Below, in pieces: positions 6,166 through 7,983 of a stretch of DNA of 7,983 bases. Source of the stretch: an uncultured Chloroflexota bacterium (GTDB lineage Bacteria; Chloroflexota; Dehalococcoidia; SAR202; UBA11138); the NCBI GenBank assembly GCA_913046025.1, contig CAJWRP010000082.1, positions 1-7,983 of the forward strand, in the 5' to 3' direction. Within the stretch, counting starts at the first letter, position 1, and each line of letters begins with the position of its first letter. The notes beneath the pieces are model-generated. The model did not search any database, was not told where the DNA came from, and was given only the letters and a program-made list of their open reading frames with translations. Both the position numbers and the translations under genes were made by a program.

Positions 6166-7503
6166 TTATTCTGTGTAAGAGCCTTCATGGAACATGCTTC
6201 TCATTAAGGAGAGATACTGTTCCTTCGTCATAGGAGCGTCGTATTCTTCCTTAACTTTGGTGGCGAGCCTAGCGTCATCAGAAAGCAGATCGATAACGGT
6301 CATGGCCATGCCCTTAGCGCCGGTAATAACGCCAAGCTCGTAGTCGGTTACTATGTAGTCAGCGCCGTGGCCGTTGCCTTCTGCTGCCACCACATAAGGG
6401 TGGATAACAGGCATTAGCTGGGAAACGTCACCCATGTCCGTCGAGCCCGTTCGATGTGTTAGACGGACAAGGTTTTCCTGCCCAACCAGCTGGGTGGCGT
6501 TCTGCTGATACAGCCCTAGCATGGTCTCGTCACTCTGAATAGGCAGGTAGCCAGGTAGCGTGGTGATGTTGACGCTTCCGCCCACTGCCATCGCGCCTGC
6601 CCTAAGCGCACGATCAACCTTCACGCTGGCAGCCAAGAATGCTTCCACAGACTTGCCCCTGACGTAGGTTTCCATGCGGACGTCTGCGGGTATAGAACTT
6701 ACTGCAACACCGCCCTGAGTAATGATCGGGTGAATTCGGACCGTATCCTGGTCTCGGTACGTCTCCCGCTGAGCATGAATCCCTGATAGAGCAATCATTG
6801 CCGCATTAAGGGCATTCACACCGGCGTGAGGTGCTCCTCCCGCGTGAGAGGCTTTCCCCAAGAACTGGATTCGCTTGGCCACAATGCCGTTGTTGGTGCC
6901 GCCAAATGCGATCTTGCCTTCATTTGCACTGGCCGAGGTGTGGGTCATCATGGCCATGTCTACGTCGTCCAGAGCGCCAAGCCTAATGAATTCAGGCTTG
7001 CCTCCGAGAAACTCTATCTTGCCCTGCCGGCGAAGATCATCGCGGTACTCCACCTCTATGTACTCCTCCGCAGGTACAGCAATTAACACGATGCGCCCCG
7101 ACAACTGCTCCAAGACACCACTGGCCTGAAGACCCGTGGCGGTTCCCAGCATCATGGCAATTTGGCAATGGTGACCACAGGCGTGCGCGGCGTATGTTTC
7201 TGGGTTAGCGTGTGGGTGTCCCAACACCTTGAGTGAGTCAAGCTCACCCATGACGGCGATTGTCGGTCCGGGCCTACCTGTGTCCAAAACGGCCTTAATT
7301 CCAGTGATTGCAATGCCGCCCTGATACGAAATGCCCATCTCGTCGAACTTACTCTCCACAAAGCGAGCGGTCTTCTCCTCTCGAAATCCAGGCTCTGGAT
7401 TATTGAGGATGTGTTCAGCAATACCGATGAGGTCATCGGATTTGGCGTCGATCGCCGCCATGGCAAGTGACTTCAATTCCTGTGAATCTGGCATATCTGT
7501 CAT
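6166..7503 (-). CDS. M20 family amidohydrolase/peptidase, paralog B (445 aa)
   Basis: First gene of the minus-strand pair and a close paralog of the gene that follows it. In a hand comparison of the stretch from NPEPGF to the end of the metal-motif helix, 66 of 91 residues are identical. Catalytic positions are all kept: GELDSL (86-91), HACGHH (107-112; C109, H111), PAEE (144-147), H188 in MMTHTS, ASHAGGAPHAGVNAL (218-232), GGVAVSSIPADVR (264-276), STDMGDVS (354-361) and H368. It is therefore a predicted active, cytoplasmic metallo-amidohydrolase, AbgB/N-acyl amino acid hydrolase-like, substrate unknown. The start is uncertain. The ATG at 7503 has AGAGG only 3 nt upstream, while the ATG at 7494 has the same site 12 nt upstream but aligns better with the paralog's N-terminus (MPDSQELK against MPTIQELK). 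The two paralogs may form homo- or hetero-dimers, as M20 enzymes commonly dimerise; this is inference. Confidence 0.93.
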   Translation of the reverse strand: MTDMPDSQELKSLAMAAIDAKSDDLIGIAEHILNNPEPGFREEKTARFVESKFDEMGISYQGGIAITGIKAVLDTGRPGPTIAVMGELDSLKVLGHPHANPETYAAHACGHHCQIAMMLGTATGLQASGVLEQLSGRIVLIAVPAEEYIEVEYRDDLRRQGKIEFLGGKPEFIRLGALDDVDMAMMTHTSASANEGKIAFGGTNNGIVAKRIQFLGKASHAGGAPHAGVNALNAAMIALSGIHAQRETYRDQDTVRIHPIITQGGVAVSSIPADVRMETYVRGKSVEAFLAASVKVDRALRAGAMAVGGSVNITTLPGYLPIQSDETMLGLYQQNATQLVGQENLVRLTHRTGSTDMGDVSQLMPVIHPYVVAAEGNGHGADYIVTDYELGVITGAKGMAMTVIDLLSDDARLATKVKEEYDAPMTKEQYLSLMRSMFHEGSYTE

Positions 7504-7540
7504 GTACCTCTAGTGCGATGGGAAGTCGTCGTCGGCGACA

Positions 7541-7549
7541 ATATTAGCA
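7541..7549 (-). promoter_or_regulatory. Extended -10 candidate for the M20 operon
   Basis: On the minus strand the sequence reads TGCTAATAT, a TGn-extended -10 with a 4-of-6 hexamer (TAATAT). It would start transcription about 30 nt before the M20 paralog B ATG. The -35 at 17-18 bp spacing (near 7564-7570) is poor, as extended -10 promoters can tolerate. Confidence 0.35.
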
Positions 7550-7584
7550 GAGAGAGCTTTCGCATGGAACCGAAAAAAAGAGAA

Positions 7585-7610
7585 GCCTGAAAATGTATCA
7601 GGCGTCTTTT
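7585..7610. terminator. Hairpin with T-runs on both strands, between divergent genes
   Basis: GCCTGA (7585-7590) and TCAGGC (7598-7603) form a perfect 6-bp stem with a 7-nt loop. On the plus strand it is followed by GTCTTTT. On the minus strand it is followed by TTCTCTTTTTTT, so it resembles a bidirectional intrinsic terminator; further A-T/G-C pairs can extend the base past one A-G mismatch. It is oddly placed, since both neighbouring genes point away from it. It lies upstream of both promoter candidates (7541-7549 minus, 7663-7691 plus), so it may insulate them from upstream-directed transcription or be a relic of a lost gene. Confidence 0.5.
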
Positions 7611-7662
7611 AAAAGAAGAGCTGAAGGGGTGGCAGAGCGACTAAATCGAAATCCATATACAG

Positions 7663-7691
7663 TTGCCGCACCATAGTCTCTATGCTAAATT
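7663..7691 (+). promoter_or_regulatory. Promoter candidate for the CocE/NonD hydrolase gene
   Basis: TTGCCG (7663-7668; 4 of 6 against consensus) and TAAATT (7686-7691; 4 of 6) are spaced by 17 bp. The latter is preceded by TG at 7683-7684, giving the extended -10 pattern TGCTAAATT. Transcription would begin near 7698, about 46 nt before the ATG at 7744. Confidence 0.45.
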
Positions 7692-7743
7692 CATGCCAAT
7701 AGTTCATTTTTGTCATGAAGCGTCATCGAAAGTCGAGGTTACT

Positions 7744-7983
7744 ATGCCAGATCAGTACTCAGTAAAAATTGATTTCAACGTGCCTGTCAGAATGAGAGAT
7801 GGCATTGCCCTGTATGCCGACGTGTTCCGACCTCACGCCCCTGGACAGTTTCCCGGATTAATGAGCCGCACCCCCTATGACAAAGGTGCTGAAAAGCAGT
7901 TGGAGATCGGTCCCAATCTCGCCGAACGTGGGTATATTGTCGTGATGCAGGATGTGCGGGGGAGATACGCTTCCGACGGGGAG
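7744..7983 (+). CDS. CocE/NonD family (S15-like) hydrolase, N-terminal part (runs off right edge)
   Basis: The frame is open from the ATG at 7744 to the window edge, giving 80 residues. They read as the start of the X-Pro dipeptidyl-peptidase/CocE alpha-beta hydrolase domain: VPVRMRDGIALYADVFRP (13-30), GLMSRTPYDKGAEK (37-50), and LAERGYIVVMQDVRGRYASD (59-78), where the 'RTPYDK', 'GY.VV.QDVRGR..S.GE' pattern is the family hallmark. The catalytic serine, aspartate and histidine lie further downstream and are not visible. Family members are serine hydrolases that cleave acyl esters (cocaine esterase), amides or X-Pro dipeptides, and many annotated members have no known substrate. The start is supported by GAGG at 7735-7738, 5 nt before the ATG. 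The N-terminus shows no signal peptide. It is divergent from the M20 operon, which suggests a linked role in amide or ester hydrolysis, but this is inference. Confidence 0.9.
   Translation, partial: MPDQYSVKIDFNVPVRMRDGIALYADVFRPHAPGQFPGLMSRTPYDKGAEKQLEIGPNLAERGYIVVMQDVRGRYASDGE

Noticed and set aside
7712..7736. GTCAT/GTCAT/GTCGA at 10-nt spacing before the CocE ATG
   Set aside because: Only five bases per unit are shared and the run overlaps the Shine-Dalgarno region; too weak to call a repeat or binding site.
1..7983. Search for CRISPR arrays, insertion-sequence ends, transposase, toxin-antitoxin or defence genes
   Set aside because: No regularly spaced repeats, terminal inverted repeats with target duplications, or matching protein motifs were seen; the coding space is filled by metabolic enzymes.

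Overview
The window reads as ordinary chromosomal DNA of a bacterium with moderately high GC. It is densely packed with metabolic genes and shows no phage, transposon, CRISPR, rRNA or tRNA signal. The gene mix is an F420-type luciferase-like monooxygenase, a nitroreductase, a crotonase, a large M1 aminopeptidase, tandem M20 amidohydrolases and a CocE/NonD hydrolase. Together with the wording of several conserved blocks, it resembles uncultured Chloroflexota (Dehalococcoidia/SAR202-like organic-matter degraders). That taxonomic guess is inference from gene content only; no marker gene is present.

Layout. Positions 1-234 (minus) hold the first 78 codons of an F420-dependent LLM oxidoreductase that runs off the left edge. 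A 193-bp divergent spacer (235-427) carries a 17-bp perfect inverted repeat and a 7-bp tandem repeat. Then come three plus-strand genes: a nitroreductase (428-1027), an enoyl-CoA hydratase/isomerase (1164-1943) with its own extended -10 promoter candidate, and an 860-residue M1 aminopeptidase (1996-4578) that is probably co-transcribed with the crotonase. A 229-bp convergent spacer (4579-4807) contains overlapping hairpin potential. Two paralogous M20 amidohydrolases lie on the minus strand (7503-6166, then 6151-4808), 14 bp apart, as a clear two-gene operon. A second divergent spacer (7504-7743) holds a hairpin between two back-to-back promoter candidates, followed by the first 80 codons of a CocE/NonD-type hydrolase (7744 to the right edge).

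How the genes may work together. The right two thirds is rich in hydrolases that cut peptide, amide or ester bonds: M1, two M20 and S15/CocE. The left third has flavin or deazaflavin redox enzymes and a CoA-thioester lyase. A scavenging role, in which small peptides or amide-linked compounds are cleaved and their acids oxidised, is consistent with this, but the sequence does not prove a shared pathway. I did not find a convincing new defence, mobile or RNA-guided system. The items most worth a second look are the inverted repeat beside the LLM start, the unusual M20 active-site segment shared by both paralogs, and the hairpins in the two spacers flanking the M20 operon.
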